The notes: generated from the letters alone by a model not told the origin. DNA of 64,000 nt from Trichoplax sp. H2 (GCA_003344405.1 NOWV01000148.1:62001-126000); one strand, 5' to 3'; counted from the stretch's first letter, positions 36,523 to 50,365 are shown. Numbers and translations: made by a program.

Positions 36523-37274
36523 TCAATCAGAAGCCAAATTTGTAACATTTATTGAAATATTGTGATTGTCATTTAAAAGATGTATAAGAGCCATGGGCTT
36601 AATTATGTTACATGTCAGCATATTGTGTAAACTTTGATAATTACATCTATTTACATTTCGCGTCTGACAATTGAGCTGACAGAAAGTCAAGCTTAAAATT
36701 TGTTGAATTATTAATCGAAGCCGGTACAACGCTGAAAATGATAATAGTAGCTTTACGTCAATAAGAACGAAGAATTAGTCATGATATAATAGATTTGTAA
36801 TTATGTCTACTATTTAGAAATGAGAGCGCAGCTGCAACCGTAAATAACTAATATATCTTCTTTCTACTCTGATCTACTCTTTAAATTATTTAACATCCGC
36901 AGAAGCTTACACAATCATCGATTGATTATTTAAGCAAACAAAAGTGTTAAACTAATGATGAACTCACGGTCATTAACGAGCTGTTTCAGTTGTGCTTGAT
37001 GCCGATTTAATTCATAAATAAGGTTTGCGCTAATTTCAGCATGTACAATTAATGTTCGTCGATAATAACTGTGATCGTGGATAAATTACTAGGATAACTA
37101 TGGAGGAAACGGGTTCATTGAACGTTAAGAAATAAAACGATCAGTTTCGCTTGATCTTTATCGTTTACAGATTCTAGCTGAATTTGACTAGCTCATTGCT
37201 GCTAAAGAAACATACAAAAAGTAGTAATTCTCCTCGTAATGAGGTCCATTGATATCCACGTTAATCATTATCAT
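36523..37274 (-). CDS. Predicted three-exon gene of unknown function
   Basis: Exons 37274-37216, 37068-36968 and 36731-36523 join in phase through strong signals: donor GTATGT and acceptor GATCACAG (147-nt intron), then donor C|GTGAGT and acceptor TTATCATTTTCAG (236 nt). If translation starts at the ATG at 37274 the product is 122 residues. The frame is open further upstream, so this may be an internal exon. Exon 2 encodes a charged helical stretch (RRTLIVHAEISANLIYEL, RHQAQLKQL). Exon 3 has four cysteines (FCQLNC..., NRCNY, LTCN) and two NxS/T sites (NIS, NVT) near the C-terminus. No domain is recognised. Three in-phase junctions in a row make chance less likely. Confidence 0.42.
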
Positions 37275-40200
37275 AGTAATTAAAGTAATAGAAATAATAA
37301 AATGATGATATACTATTTCAAACTATTTAATAATGCTATTATTACTCAAATTTTCCAGTTCTCGTTCCAGCTGCTAAGCTATAAGGTCAATGCCAATTAT
37401 TCTCAGGCTTATACTAACATAAATCATACGTATTAAGAGCAACATATAAATTCAGTAATAAAATTCTTATATGAGTCATTTCTCTATTTATTTCCATTAT
37501 AGTGCTGTGAAAATTTCATAATACAAGGTAAAACTCTGAAGTAGGTAGGAAAACTAAAAATTGTGAACGTTTGAGCATTGCGTGTAAGTAAAGATTATGA
37601 GGCATATGTATATAAAAGATGTAGAGTTAAGATAAGTTTTGAAAATGTTTTGTATCTTATTAATATCAGACTTGCTTGTTAGACAATTTTAACCTAAACC
37701 TTCAAATAAATCGTCAATTCTACTATTGATCGAGTCGCATTGTGCGGAGTAAATGCGATTCTGATTCCTAAAAGAATCAGTACGTTCAAGCTTTAAATAC
37801 TAGCTTATATTTTTTTCTAAATTAATAATCAAACCTCTAATTCATATAAAATTCCAGCAATAATATGTACCAAGAAACAAGTTGATATTTGGTTAATTTA
37901 TTTTATCTTAGGATTAAATAAACTTATAGTAGCTTCGTCATTCTATTTATGCAAACCTTAAAGACTAGACTTTTAGATATTTAAAGCTTACTATATCATG
38001 AACGGGATAGGTAGTAGCATTTGGATTATGGATCCTGTATAATAAAATTTTATTGATTACTAACAGTCTTCCTTAAGTTTTGGATCAAAAATTAATTTAG
38101 ATAAAGTGTGGCATATAAATCGTGTCAAACCATGTTAAACCATGTTATCCTAAAAAGATACATCGTAAACAAGTATCAAATAAACAATATACAGGGAAAT
38201 GTTATTACTATTAGTAATATTTCTAAAATCCATTGTTGTATCGAAGAATAAGCTGTTCTATTTTCAATTTTTTAAGCAAAACATCCACTGATATTTCTGG
38301 TATTTTACTCCTACTTTTATTTACAGAAATGTTTTAAATTCAGTCGAGAACGTTAAGTAAATTTAATAAATTATCCTCATGTACAAGTATAGCTTTATTT
38401 AAGTTTAACAATGATCCCTTAAAAGACCCTTTAACTTTAATTCAACTTTTCTTAAATCTAACTAGTCAATAATAAACGATAGTTCTATAATGTATTTTAG
38501 AAAGTAAAATTCTATTTTGAAGAAAGACCAGCTAGTTTGAATAAATGGATAATAGAATCAAATGGCATTCGTAGTACTTACTTCTCAGATAATCAATTTG
38601 ACAGTAAATATTTGATCAAAGGCTCTATATTTAAATCATCATATTTGATTTTGTAAAATTTTATTTTACTTTGTAGAATATAGATATGCTCGTTCATGAA
38701 TGAGAAATTAATCTCATTCTATTTTATCTTGCGATACTAAAAATAATTCATACCCTTATATTTTACTTTAGCCTATCATTAAATCAATTTAACAGCATTT
38801 TGCTACGGCTTTATAGTCTGACGGAAGTAATGCTACTGCGACTACCATATTAGCAGTTTCAGCGCTGCAAAATCGGTATGAATTCGTAGTAGGATCTTAA
38901 AATTTTAAGAAAAAAAGGAAAAATAGCTAAATATATTAAGTAAATTTACACATTTTCTATTTTGGTAAAATTATAAGTTTAAATATAATAATTAATTGCA
39001 GTCTAATATTTACCTAGTCACAACTTTCAAAGCAAAAAATATCAAAATAGCATCGTTAACAGAAGGTAGTCATAACTGAACTAGAAGAAGTAAAGATTAG
39101 AAAGTTATTAAAGTTTGTTCGAAAACAGATATTTTACGACCGCATATGATTTATAGCTATCGTTAATAAAAATTGATATTGCAGCTCAATGTTCAAACGC
39201 TTAAGATCATAAATTAGAAAAATTAATGAAAACGTTGTTCATATTGATTTATAAATTAATATTAATTGGACATAAATTATCAACTCATAGAATATTTTAT
39301 GACTATAAAGCGTACATCAAAGCGAAAATTTTTTTCTTAACTTATGTATATTTTGAATGTTACTGCACAATTGGTCCTGAGAATTGGCAATCCCATCAAA
39401 GACTAAACCACGTTATATTACTAGAAGATAATAAACTATTATAAACTATATTTTTTCTGTTATATGAAGACAATTGTGATATCGAATGACTTTCCAAAGC
39501 CTATTACGAATGGATTCACACTAAATTAATTTTAATCTTTAGTTCTGTTGTTTTCCAACAGGATCATCGCCATTAGAGCTGCATTCGGTCTCTGCATCTC
39601 TCACCTTAAGTCTCAGCTATTAATGTGTATATCAATTTTTATTTAAAATTTTTATTTATATTTAAAACCCACTTTTGATTTATCTTCTTGAATTATAATT
39701 ATTAATAACTCTTTCAGTAACAATAACTCCTGTTGATGTTATTAATCCAAAAATCCTATTTATATTTACCTAACGAAACCTTTCTACAAGAAGAAAGGAC
39801 ATGATTACCTTCCAGCTGCCAATTCATCTTATAAATAATAGCAAAAATGATTTAAATTGATCTGCCATTATTTGCTAAGCTATTCTAGGCTAGTTCAAAG
39901 TAGTTGCAGCTAAACTCTGATTATATGTAATTAGTCGTACTAAATAGGCACTGAACGTCAATGTAGTAGTTCTGTATGATATTTTCATTCAAGAATTCGG
40001 CCAAAATATAGCTAAGAATTTCCATGGTAATATAATTCCGATTTTCAGCGAAGAAAATTATTGAATTAAAATAGTATGACATTTTAAAATGAGCGTTTAC
40101 ATTTTAGGACGACAAAAATAATGTTCGTTTAACATTATCAGAGGGTTAAGGCGTTCCCTATTAAGTAATTGACAGATCTTCTAAAGGAAATTCTATATTT

Positions 40201-42551
40201 ATAAATCAGCTAGTTCCATTACCATTTCGAGCCATTAGTATCATTTGCATTATAATAGAAAGAATAATAGCGATAAAATCACTGATGTTAATCTGACGTC
40301 AATCTCACTCAATAGAACGCTAAATCAAAAACTGCTTAGAATTGACAGCGAATTAATACCAGAAACTAATGGAATCCATAAAGTTGACGATATTAGAGAA
40401 TACAGAAGTAATTCGCTGAACTGTATTCCAAATTGGAACCAGAAGAACTTTATAAAATCTCAAAAGTTAGGAAGCAAATAAATTAATGCTCTATTCGATA
40501 ACATACAGTATTATCGTTGACTATAATTAAATTTGCAATATCATCAAATCGTCAAGTGTAAGAGAGGAAAATTTTACATTGCTTTTATCTATCATAGTTA
40601 AAATGATTGATAAGCAATAAATAAGAAAAGAGATCTCCAGAATGCTATGCTAACTGTATTGTCTTAGCTATTCTTTCAATAATCATAATGGTTAAGTTTG
40701 CATTGAATTTATTCGTAGAATGAAATTGTATTTTAATTTATTCCTGAGAAGAGACCAAAACTGTATCAGTACCGTGAAAGATATTAAATAATTTAGGAAA
40801 ATTATTATTGCCTTAATTAGGCTATAAATGTTTATAAGTCCTTCTTAGTTTCAGTTATAGGAGCAAACATAAGAAGATGAGATATATTTAAAATTTAATT
40901 TTAAAGGAGGAAATCAATTGTAATTGATTGAGGCTAACAACGATTGATAGCCTAAATCTATTTTATATATCATCCCAGTTTAATTATTCAAGATAATATA
41001 ATATAAAATTTAAAATGGGAAATTGGCTTACAGGAAGTGTTAAGAAATTAGAGGTGGCAGCTATTATTAATTATTACTCCTGCCTCTGGGGTTTCAAACA
41101 TGAACTTGTGATTACGTGATTAATTATTTGATAAAAATGGATGGCTAAATGTTAATGCAAATCACAAAGTAGTTAGTATGTTACAGATCTGCTAATTAAT
41201 CTGTAATTACCTCTCAAACCAGTTACAGTAGCATTACATTAGCTGAACAACATAAACCTAGAAGGCGTGTTCATATTATAATTTTCAACAGATAATCTGA
41301 TATTAGGCATCGAAGTAAACTACCATATTTAATCATCAATTTTTACACAATATCATAGCAAAGCAATACATGATATAAATATCGTTTGATACTTGCCCAG
41401 TGCCCACCCAATGAACTTAAATCATGCATTCGAAACTGAAAGAAGGCCTAGAATGCTCAATAAGACAGTAATTGTGGGTAAATATATAGTGGCTATATTT
41501 TTTAGTTCGCTGCACCTTAAATCGATACTGCAACAACTTAATCCACAAAGATTACATTCAAAACTGTATAGCTAATTAATTTACCTATACACCTAAATTT
41601 CTTATCAATGTTTATGTTATCTATACTTACTAAATCTATATTCAAGGTAAATCTAAACATACTTTTGAAGGAATCTTTAATTCTACTCCGTAGGCAATAC
41701 AGCTACCAATTTATTAATAAATATCGATATAGATACAAATTCCATAATATAGAAAATCATATTGATATGTCAGCTATGGACTATCTGGTATCCAATTATG
41801 AACCTATGTTGCTATGATCATGTTCTTGCCATAAGTGGACATAATTTAGTTCATTCATTCAGAGGAAAGTACGTCTGCTGCCTATTTTCTATATCTGTTT
41901 ACCAGGGAAACTGATTATTACAAGCCATTATTTTTTTCCAAATTTAATTTATTAATTACTTCATTACTTTACAGTATATGAAAGCATTATCTAATAATAA
42001 CAGATTTTAAATATAACAATTTCACAATTAATTGCCTTATCAAGATACCAACTCTGATTTAATAAGCAATAAAAATTTACTGTCCTTTTTGATAGGGCTA
42101 ACTGCCTTTCTAACCATTCAATTATTTTGATTTAATCGCATGGGCGTATACAACTAACAATAGTCCAACTTATATCGCTTATAATATAATCTGAACATAT
42201 TTAAATAGATTCTCATAACTAAATTACATGAATTAAAATTTAACACAATATCTAAAAGCAAGTTTCCGTAATTAATATATGAGAAAAAAACTTCATCAAC
42301 AATGTGCCATTATATTAGCAATGGCTGTTTCCAAAGAGTTACATTTCCGTAAATACTTCATTTTTGAAAAACAGTAATCTCTAATAACAGAAATTTCTAT
42401 TTTATAGACTATACCTTTCATTTGCCACTATTCTAATTTTCTTAACGAAAATATTTACGGATCAAATTTTCAAATTCGAATTGATTTGGAGATTCCCTTC
42501 ACGAAATTGGAAATTTCAATACTGCGAATTTCATATAATACAAGTATCGAG
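37275..42551. other. Intergenic with scattered unsupported open stretches
   Basis: No gene that I can defend. On the plus strand, open frames at 39226-39444 (ATG start, hydrophobic N-terminus), 40239-40481, 41402-41475 (between acceptor TTGCCCAG and donor G|GTAAAT) and 41608-41817 have exon-like composition, but phases do not chain into one product. Minus strand near 37500-37600 is similar. Confidence 0.25.
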
Positions 42552-43676
42552 ATGGAAAATTGCATTTCTGCAAATTGTTCAAATCATAGCACACTCCAAC
42601 CAGCAAATGTTTCGTCACGAGATGAAATTTATAAGATTTTCAATATCCTTTATGCTATTATTTCAGCCTTAGGCATGACAGGTAACGTTCTTGTATGCTG
42701 TATTGTTACTAAAACTAGGACCTGTCAATTTCAATCCACCGAAATGTTTATACTGAGCTTGGGAGTTACTGACATGCTTGCTAATCTGGTCGTTATCTTT
42801 TTGCCGGATTTAATAATACCGAATAGTTTATATCCGTATCCTATAAAACATCTTGCATTTTTTTGCCCATTTATTGGTTCTCAATACCTTTTATTTTATT
42901 TTGGATTTACATCCCTTTATACGATGATGGCAATAAGTTTTGAACGCTGGTGTGCTATTGCTTTTCCTTCTCGATATCGGTCTATATTCAAAGCTACCAA
43001 CGTCAAAATTATAGTGGCTTGCATCTGGATATTAGGTTTGCTATTGCCAATTGACAATTTACTTAGATATGTGGAGAATAAAAACGGAAGTACACCATGC
43101 CATTTTATCTTGCTAAGTAATGATCAATCTTTGGATTTAGCAGTTTACTTAACATTGGAAATTACTCGGGTATTTTTACCAGCTGCAATAATTATTCTTA
43201 TTTATTGTGATTGTGCCAGGCGTATTTGGTCTACAACAGTTCTTCGTCAGTCGAGCATAAGATCAAACAGGGACGTAAAAATTCGCAAAAGAGTAACATT
43301 AATGGTGTGTACATCCGCCATCGTATTCTTAATGTGTTGGCTACCAAATGAAATCTACTTCACTTTAATCAATTTTGGTTTGGCAAGATTAGAATCCGTT
43401 GGACATCGATCAGCAAAGACGTTGATAATTTTAAATTCATGTCTTAATCCATTTATCTACTTTGCTACAAATTCCAAATACCGATTGGCTATCAGGCAGG
43501 CGTTTACGTGTAAAAAAGGGGTTGCCTCTTCTCCTACTTCTTTAATAGAAGTGGAATGCAAAGCAGTAACTATCATCAGGTGTAGCCAAAATTCGCCTAA
43601 ACCAGTAAAGATAACTTCAGTTACAAAGATCAAAACGGACATCGAGCTTCATCTAGCCGATGTTTGTGAATCGTAA
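42552..43676 (+). CDS. Class A GPCR, intronless, paralogue 2
   Basis: 374 residues from the ATG at 42552; the frame is open 22 codons upstream but only from a TTG. The N-terminus of about 30 residues has three NxS/T glycosylation sites (Asn8, Asn11, Asn19). Key sites are GN at 44-45, Asp74 in TM2, Cys105 and Cys183 for the extracellular disulfide, ERW at 131-133, CWLP at 262-265 and NPFIY at 299-303. Cys320 after helix 8 is a possible palmitoylation site, absent in paralogue 1. The tail is about 55 residues, rich in Ser, Thr and Lys. The core is very close to the other two receptors, with divergence concentrated in the termini and ECL2. It is a membrane receptor acting through G proteins; the ligand cannot be told from sequence. 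It lies on the same strand as paralogue 1, about 15 kb away. Confidence 0.95.
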   Translation: MENCISANCSNHSTLQPANVSSRDEIYKIFNILYAIISALGMTGNVLVCCIVTKTRTCQFQSTEMFILSLGVTDMLANLVVIFLPDLIIPNSLYPYPIKHLAFFCPFIGSQYLLFYFGFTSLYTMMAISFERWCAIAFPSRYRSIFKATNVKIIVACIWILGLLLPIDNLLRYVENKNGSTPCHFILLSNDQSLDLAVYLTLEITRVFLPAAIIILIYCDCARRIWSTTVLRQSSIRSNRDVKIRKRVTLMVCTSAIVFLMCWLPNEIYFTLINFGLARLESVGHRSAKTLIILNSCLNPFIYFATNSKYRLAIRQAFTCKKGVASSPTSLIEVECKAVTIIRCSQNSPKPVKITSVTKIKTDIELHLADVCES

Positions 43677-44963
43677 ATATCTGTCATATACAGCAGCAAT
43701 TTCATCCGAAGTAATGAACTATCACGCTAAAAGTAATCAGAAATAGAATTATTTTCTTAATTAGCATTACAAAGTTATAGCTATTTTTAATCTCCCTGTG
43801 TAAGTTAAAAACTTAGCCTAAGCCATTGCACCTTCATTCTATCAGTAATATTATAAAATGTCATGAATGAATGATACCGCATACAGTAAATGAATTATTA
43901 TCGATAATTTTTAATGTTTAAATCTTAGCTGCCATTTCACTCGTACGAATCGACTATATAAGAAAAGTTAAACTATCTTCGACAATTATTCGGAGTATAG
44001 ATATTAAAATTTCAGACCTAGTCAATGAATATTTAAACTATTTATAACTTCCAATTCTTTTTCGCTAGTAGGGTAATCTTATAAAAACGTCCAATTCAAG
44101 CGTATGGGATCTTGAAAAGTTAATCTAATTTTCATTATAATCCAATATTTTGCCATCATAGGATTGAATTTTGATTGTAATAGTCAACTTGAATTTTTTT
44201 CATTTCGACTTTATGGTTTTCTAAGCGATCCATAACATTGAATCACAGCATCATAGCAGTATACTTGGAATTTCATCCTCCTTTCTAATATAATATGTCG
44301 AGAATAATGCGATAAATTAATGACCATAAGCATTTCTCGATATTTATATTACCTTCTAATTTTATTCCAAAATATGGCTATAAATATAGATTTTATAAGA
44401 TTATTTAATGACCTGTACAAGTTCATGTTAATAGAGAGAAAAATAAGAATGAAAAGGATCCATAAAGTATATACATCTTATCTTATATCGAGATTATTTC
44501 TGTCATGTGCATTATAGAATATATTCTAATTTAATGGCTCAGAAATTAAAAAAAAGGAGATAAATAGATTTCATTGTTTTTACCGCTTTTGCGTACTCTA
44601 TTATTTACGCTATAAAATGTTCTGTATTACCTATCCAAAATAGCTACGCAGTAAAATTCTGAATATTTAATTACAGCTATAAATTAACGGTTAACAATAT
44701 TTTGGATAAATAAACAAATAATCTGTTAATTACCCCCAAATTCCCTTAAGCTTGAATGGGAGAAGTTTACCTTAATTACAGTCCACGAGCAAATTATGCT
44801 GTATCGAAATATTTAAGATCTCATGCATAGTGATCCAAAAATATTTTTTACTGGTAAAATAATCTCTTGCCATTTTTATTACAAATAAGGAATGCTACAG
44901 TACACATAGAAGCATAATGGCTTATGGTTTGTGCATTTTTTGCTGCAATCATTTCTTGCATTA
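43677..44963. other. Intergenic downstream of the second GPCR
   Basis: Nothing recognised. No close AATAAA follows the receptor stop codon. Confidence 0.4.
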
Positions 44964-44969
44964 TTTATT
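44964..44969 (-). terminator. Candidate poly(A) signal
   Basis: AATAAA on the minus strand, 17 nt after the stop codon of the predicted gene ending at 44986. Confidence 0.4.
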
Positions 44970-44985
44970 TTAGATTTAATTGACT

Positions 44986-45530
44986 TTATACATTTATAGT
45001 AAAACGGCGATTGTTATGTTCTTCAATAATAAGTTCACTCCGTGAGTAAGATTGATAACTGCATTTTATTATTAGTTGATCGGTATTTATAGCCACACGA
45101 GGTTGCACCTCGATACGATTACAGTTTATACTTCGCTCTACAATTAGAAACTTATCAGTCCGCCTTTTTGCAATGTTATCACCTACTGTATTACAATTAC
45201 TACCGTACAATCATCACATACGTACATATATAGTGTTTCCTTTATTTATGCCTTTATGGTTAAGATATCGTATTTAATCTATTACTAACTATATATACAA
45301 CAGCGATACTTAGAGCAAATTTCATATTGCACAGCACGAATGATAGCATTGCTTATTTTTTCCAAATAATAGCATCTACCGGAAATACTATTAGAATCTT
45401 GTAAAAAAATATCGATATAAGCTACGTGCACAATAAATCTGGGTCTAATTTCTTTAGTATGAACTATTAATCGCGGCACCGTAGAAGCAAAAATGTACCA
45501 TAAATTAAAATTAATTGTATTAGATAATTT
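44986..45530 (-). CDS. Predicted spliced gene, last two exons (partial)
   Basis: Exon A is open from about 45530 (after TATTAG) to 45380 at donor G|GTAGAT. Exon B is 45185-44986, after acceptor TAATACAG, and ends in TAA. The 194-nt intron joins in phase 1. The product piece has alternating strand-like hydrophobics (RLIVHTKEIRPRFIVHVAYI), a VGDNI turn across the junction, one cysteine (INCNRIEV) and a strand-rich end with a further cysteine (IIKCSYQSY). The order resembles an NTR-like beta-barrel, but this is only an impression. The N-terminal part and any signal peptide were not found. Confidence 0.35.
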
Positions 45531-47293
45531 CTAATAGCTGCTACTATTTCTTGCAATTAACTGTGAAAATAAAAATACTATTAACTGAATGAACTTAATG
45601 CAACCGACAATCAAAAGCAACTAATACGATAGAAGTTTCATTCTTAAAATTACCCTGTAAATGAATTAAGCGATATTTAAATAAATACTACCTCATGAAG
45701 TTGTAAAAGCGATAAGTGAATGATTATTTGGATATGTTGCCTTCCGTTAAAATAAATAATGAGAAAAGCTTGCTAAATGAATTCATACCATCGAGGTTAG
45801 CATGATTCGGATTCTGGAGTGAACAATGCAAATATATATGGATTCTAGGTAAAGGTATTTTAAATTTATTTCTGATTATGGCTTAGCTATGACTTGCAAC
45901 ACGATTTTTTAAATTATTTGGGAGTTAGAAAAATATTTCTTGCGAAGCAAATGATCATGCAAAGCCGGCAGCAGTTATAATTATCAATTGATTCCTCAGT
46001 TGTTCACTAGCAAAGCATCTACCATAGTCTGTTACATATAGAATTACTAAGACATCGTTAGCTAAACAAAAAATAGAAATATTAAGTTATTTAGCACTCA
46101 ATCAAATACTGTATTAAAGATGCTACAGTTCGTATTTTGACTTCAGCAAGAGAATATCCTGTGTTATTTTGCCATTGGTATTTGATGTAGTGCAATACAA
46201 TTTATATTGATCTGTTAATTGTTACCTAGTATTTATAAATAGTAGTAAGAGCTTAAACATTAGTTTAATGATTCAAATCACGCCGATTTTCTCAACAGTA
46301 TATCTAAATGACACAGACAAGTTATTCAAATGCCAAAGTTGTGGCAAACATCAGATCTGTTTTGTTTTCAACGTCATTGAAGTTAAATACGGCAGGTTTA
46401 TGCTGACGTCCTGATACTGTTTATTGCAAAATTTCTCTGCTAAAGTAAAGCTATTTCTTCAACTTAAATATGATAAAAGCAAATTCTCAATATGGCCTGT
46501 ATATGATCGCCTTAAAATACAATACATATTAGCTGGCGGAAAACTTTTCCCGGAATTAGTACCCATAAATTATGAATTCAAAATCATATTACTTGCTGAT
46601 AGATATTAGATTTCATTAATTTTATTTCTCAGATCGATTTCCAAGATTACTTCTCTTTAATTATGCTAATATTTATGCATTAGCTTTATCTAATCCAGTA
46701 ATCATATATAAAGTAAAGATCAGCAACAACAGTTTACTGATACCTAAATAACGCTAGTCTAATAATTTTTAGACAATGTCTTTACTGAACTAAGAAAGAT
46801 CTATAAGATAAATAACTAAACACTATCGAGCTACTTCGTGAATGCGAAATAAATGGTAACGTGCTTTATAACATAGGAATATTAGAACGAAAATAAATTA
46901 GTGTTTAGATAGATTGATACCAGCCCTTAATTATTATTATTAAGAATTCACCTAGCACAGAATGTATGAGCATCTTACTATCTTGTTGAATTGTAATTAT
47001 TTCTTAGAAGTACATGCATCCTTCCGGCAATAATGCACAATGCCCACTGTGCATGGCTTAATAAAATAATTTAATTAGATAACTTAGGGTAATTTTCAAA
47101 AGTAAAATTTAAAAATTATCGGTCAATAATTAATTAATCATATCGCTTTAAATAATTTCGCTCATGAAAGTTATTAGATCAAACCATGAAGTAAAGTCTA
47201 AATAACTAATATGTGCCATGCAGTAGAATAAAATTTAAAATATTTCAGTTATGGTTTTTATGTACCGTTTTCCTGCATTACGTTAAATACATA
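45531..47293. other. Intergenic with one exon-like piece
   Basis: Plus strand 46299-46395 sits between a good acceptor (CGATTTTCTCAACAG) and AG|GTTTAT and reads LFKCQSCGKHQICF. An open frame follows at 46440-46609. They may belong to a plus-strand gene, unresolved. Otherwise nothing is recognised. Confidence 0.25.
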
Positions 47294-47298
47294 GTCAC

Positions 47299-47714
47299 TG
47301 TGAGGTTGATAGATCAAGAATCTTCAAAGTTTTAGAAAATTAAGATTTATTGAACAAAACCTCGTTTACGAAGGTATAACGTAATCGATTAGCTGAGGAC
47401 CTCTATCGAGAAAGAACTCCCTTACTATACTAAACTACTCGCTTATATACTTTTCCACGTTTACAGTCTTAGCACCTTTACTTACTACACACTTCAGTAT
47501 TAGCATCTTAAATACAGGCTAGTTTACACCTTTCACGTGAAGCTCTAGTGTGAGCACTGTAGCACTCCTCTTCAAAAGGATTACAGTTACTAAGCTAGCT
47601 ATATTTAATACTTAAGCTTCTAGCGAGAATATCAATCCCATGCTGAACACAGCCTTACGGTAGACATTACTAAATATATCATCAACTTAAAATACAATAT
47701 TACACTGTCTTACA
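47299..47714 (-). mobile_element. Solo LTR, family D, with perfect 5-bp target duplication
   Basis: 416 bp, TGTGAGGTTG...CTTACA on the plus strand, flanked by GTCAC (47294-47298 and 47715-47719). On the minus strand TATATAAG is followed by AATAAATC before the 3' end, fixing the orientation. It is about 95% identical by eye to 60034-60445. Confidence 0.93.
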
Positions 47715-47719
47715 GTCAC

Positions 47720-50098
47720 CACTAAATCAGAGATCAAGTTAATTTCTTCTTTGTTTGGAAAAAAATTGAGGAGAAACTGATTATAAGATATCCAAATGCA
47801 AAATTTTTATCCTAGATCTCTGTTTTGGAACTTATCGTGATACCGTATGAATTACTATGCTATGATGTAAAAAATTAACGCCCGATAATAAGTCGTAGTA
47901 TTATCACAGCATATGTTTATATATCTTCTTTCTGAGAGCTCAAATTACGCCAGCGGATCATAATAATTCGTAAATTTTCAAAAATGATAAAATTTATCTG
48001 CTTGGAAAATAAATTTGTATAAAATCGACTAGCTATTAACTAGACATAGCCATAACCTCGTATACTGTAACCATTATTTATTAATAAGTTAAAAATTGAA
48101 ATTTGTTTTCCAAAAATCCATTTTAATAGCGAAGATGAAGCGAAGCAACTTTAAGAAAGTATTTATAATCCAATAAAGGAGAGCTATGTTCAATCGTAAT
48201 ACGAGCATGGAGATATATTAATCGGCAGAATTTTACTAAACATATATTGAGTATTCGATGGTACTGAGAAGAAATTTTGTACCAGATACTCAAAAGGCAA
48301 ATGGAATTAAATTTATTATGGAAAATGTCTAATAATTTAATTTGTCATTTGTAAGATTTAATTTAATTCAATTTAGATTTATTTTATCATTAGATGATTC
48401 GTAAAAATTAGGATGGCGTCCAATCAAATTTTCTTCAAATGATTCCGAAGAGTGGAGATGCTGTAGTCACAGTAGATTTTCGTGCTGCGTATGATCTTAC
48501 GTCAGTCTTTGGTAAATAAATCTTGATCTGATGATTTAAATCAGTCCTGGTATCAGCCAATTTATTAAATATGAAGATTTACCGTATATTTACATATCCT
48601 TGGATATCAGGCAGCGCTACGCATATAGTTATGTAAATTAATATCAAAATCATAATATCCATTCTATAATATCGGACATAAAAAAATTAAAGGTAAAATA
48701 GCATGAAGAATAAAAATATTGCATATGCGACATCTTACTGGATTATTATTAGACCTAGTGAATCATATGTTTTCTGTTCAATTTTAAAACAGTGGTAATG
48801 TAAAGAAATGGCTGTTGCGGTTTATCCTATATTTTAGTATTTCAACCTCTATCTTGCGATTTGATTTGATGTCGATATCAGTTAAAAGAAAGAAGCTTTA
48901 AACAAAACAAGCTTGAACCATCAGTAAGAAATCGACTCGTTGTTATTTAGTGGCCTATCTGGGCAGATTGGTTAGGATGCTTTTGTGCTATAAAACATTT
49001 CGAAAATACTGATTTAAAATATATTCGATAACTCTTGATTTTGTAAGCTCCTTATTAAACTATTCTCCTCCATTTGTAGGAAAATGATATTAGTTAATTA
49101 AGCATAAGTATATTAAGAGATTCTATCTCGAAATAGTAAAACGATTTACTGAACAATAAGCAATGTATCATAGTTTTCGGGATCAACAAATATTTAGATC
49201 ATTAAAAATGCTCACAAGAGCTATAATAAAAATCTGAAAGAATATAAATATATTAAAGATGAACTGTTTATTACGATAAAAGAATGATCGGTGTAAAAGA
49301 TAAATATTAAAGTTACGCATCAAATGCATCACTTCGAAAAAAACTAAGGCCCATAATTAGATCCAATATTCACGATCGCAGAAACCCTAAGATAGCAAAT
49401 ATTAATTTTATTTTTAAGTTCCCTTTGTATATAGTTACAGATGCATTCGACCATCACTAGCTAGATTGACATTGGATTTCCATCTATTGTTTGTAAGAGC
49501 TGGTGTTTTGTTAATACTTTTTAAATTATTCTTACTATTAATTGTAATATGCTAACAAATTATAATTATCCAGAGATAATTCATCCTTAACAAGCGACTT
49601 GATAAAAGTTGGATGGAGATTGGGCAAAAGTAAGACTTTGAATATCTAGCAACTTGAATGTTCAAAAATTCTTAGAAATGACGGAAACATTTTTATAGCA
49701 TAATTTTATTCTTAGTCAGAGTGTTCTGGTATTAACTTACCCTTATGATAACTTTATAGTACAGCAGTAGCTAATATAAAAAGTATTCATAGTTGAAGTG
49801 CTAGGTAAGATAAGTAATGCATTGACGTGGATATTATTTGTGATAGTTTATTACATATTTGATATTGATCGTTATTATATGTAGATATTACTAAGATGAT
49901 TCAAGTTCTAGCTAATGATAGTTTAACTAGACAGCATAAATGCTGTGATTAAGATTAAGTATGAGCGAGAAATCAAAATACTCATTGATAGAAAAGCTTT
50001 ATATGGAACATATCATTTCGAGATGCCTCTCTTAGTGTGGCATAATAATAATACTTTTGATGTTTACAAGTTGGACAATACATATATAAACGGGAACA
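47720..50098. other. Intergenic, LTR-like upstream sequence at the end
   Basis: No gene recognised. TATATAAA at 50083-50090 directly precedes repeat C and probably belongs to the same LTR. Confidence 0.4.
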
Positions 50099-50345
50099 TT
50101 CTGAGTTGAGTAGTGTGAGTAGTCACAGATGTATCTATGCTAACAAAAGTTTTATCTTTACGGAGTTTGTTGTGTGTGTTTAACGTTTGGCATTAGAGCA
50201 TTTATGTTAGTAGCTACCAATAGACTTTTACGTTTCATTTCCGTGTCGCAGAGTTTACATTATGACATATGGCTAGAATGATTTCGCAACTCAACATGAT
50301 CCTTAATTAAGTGTTAAACGAGTAAAGTGCCTGGTCAATAACGTT
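50099..50345 (+). repeat. Repeat C, first copy, ending at an N gap
   Basis: 247 bp repeated at 50629-50875 with about three differences. It stops at the 20-N gap 50346-50365. It contains the LTR-leader-like TTTAACGT at 50179-50186. Confidence 0.75.
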
Positions 50346-50365
50346 NNNNNNNNNNNNNNNNNNNN

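Noticed and set aside
39226-39444. 72-codon plus-strand frame with a hydrophobic start and GPENWQSH motif, briefly considered a carbonic anhydrase start
   Set aside because: No following QSPI-type block or splice-consistent downstream exon was found, so the similarity is too short.
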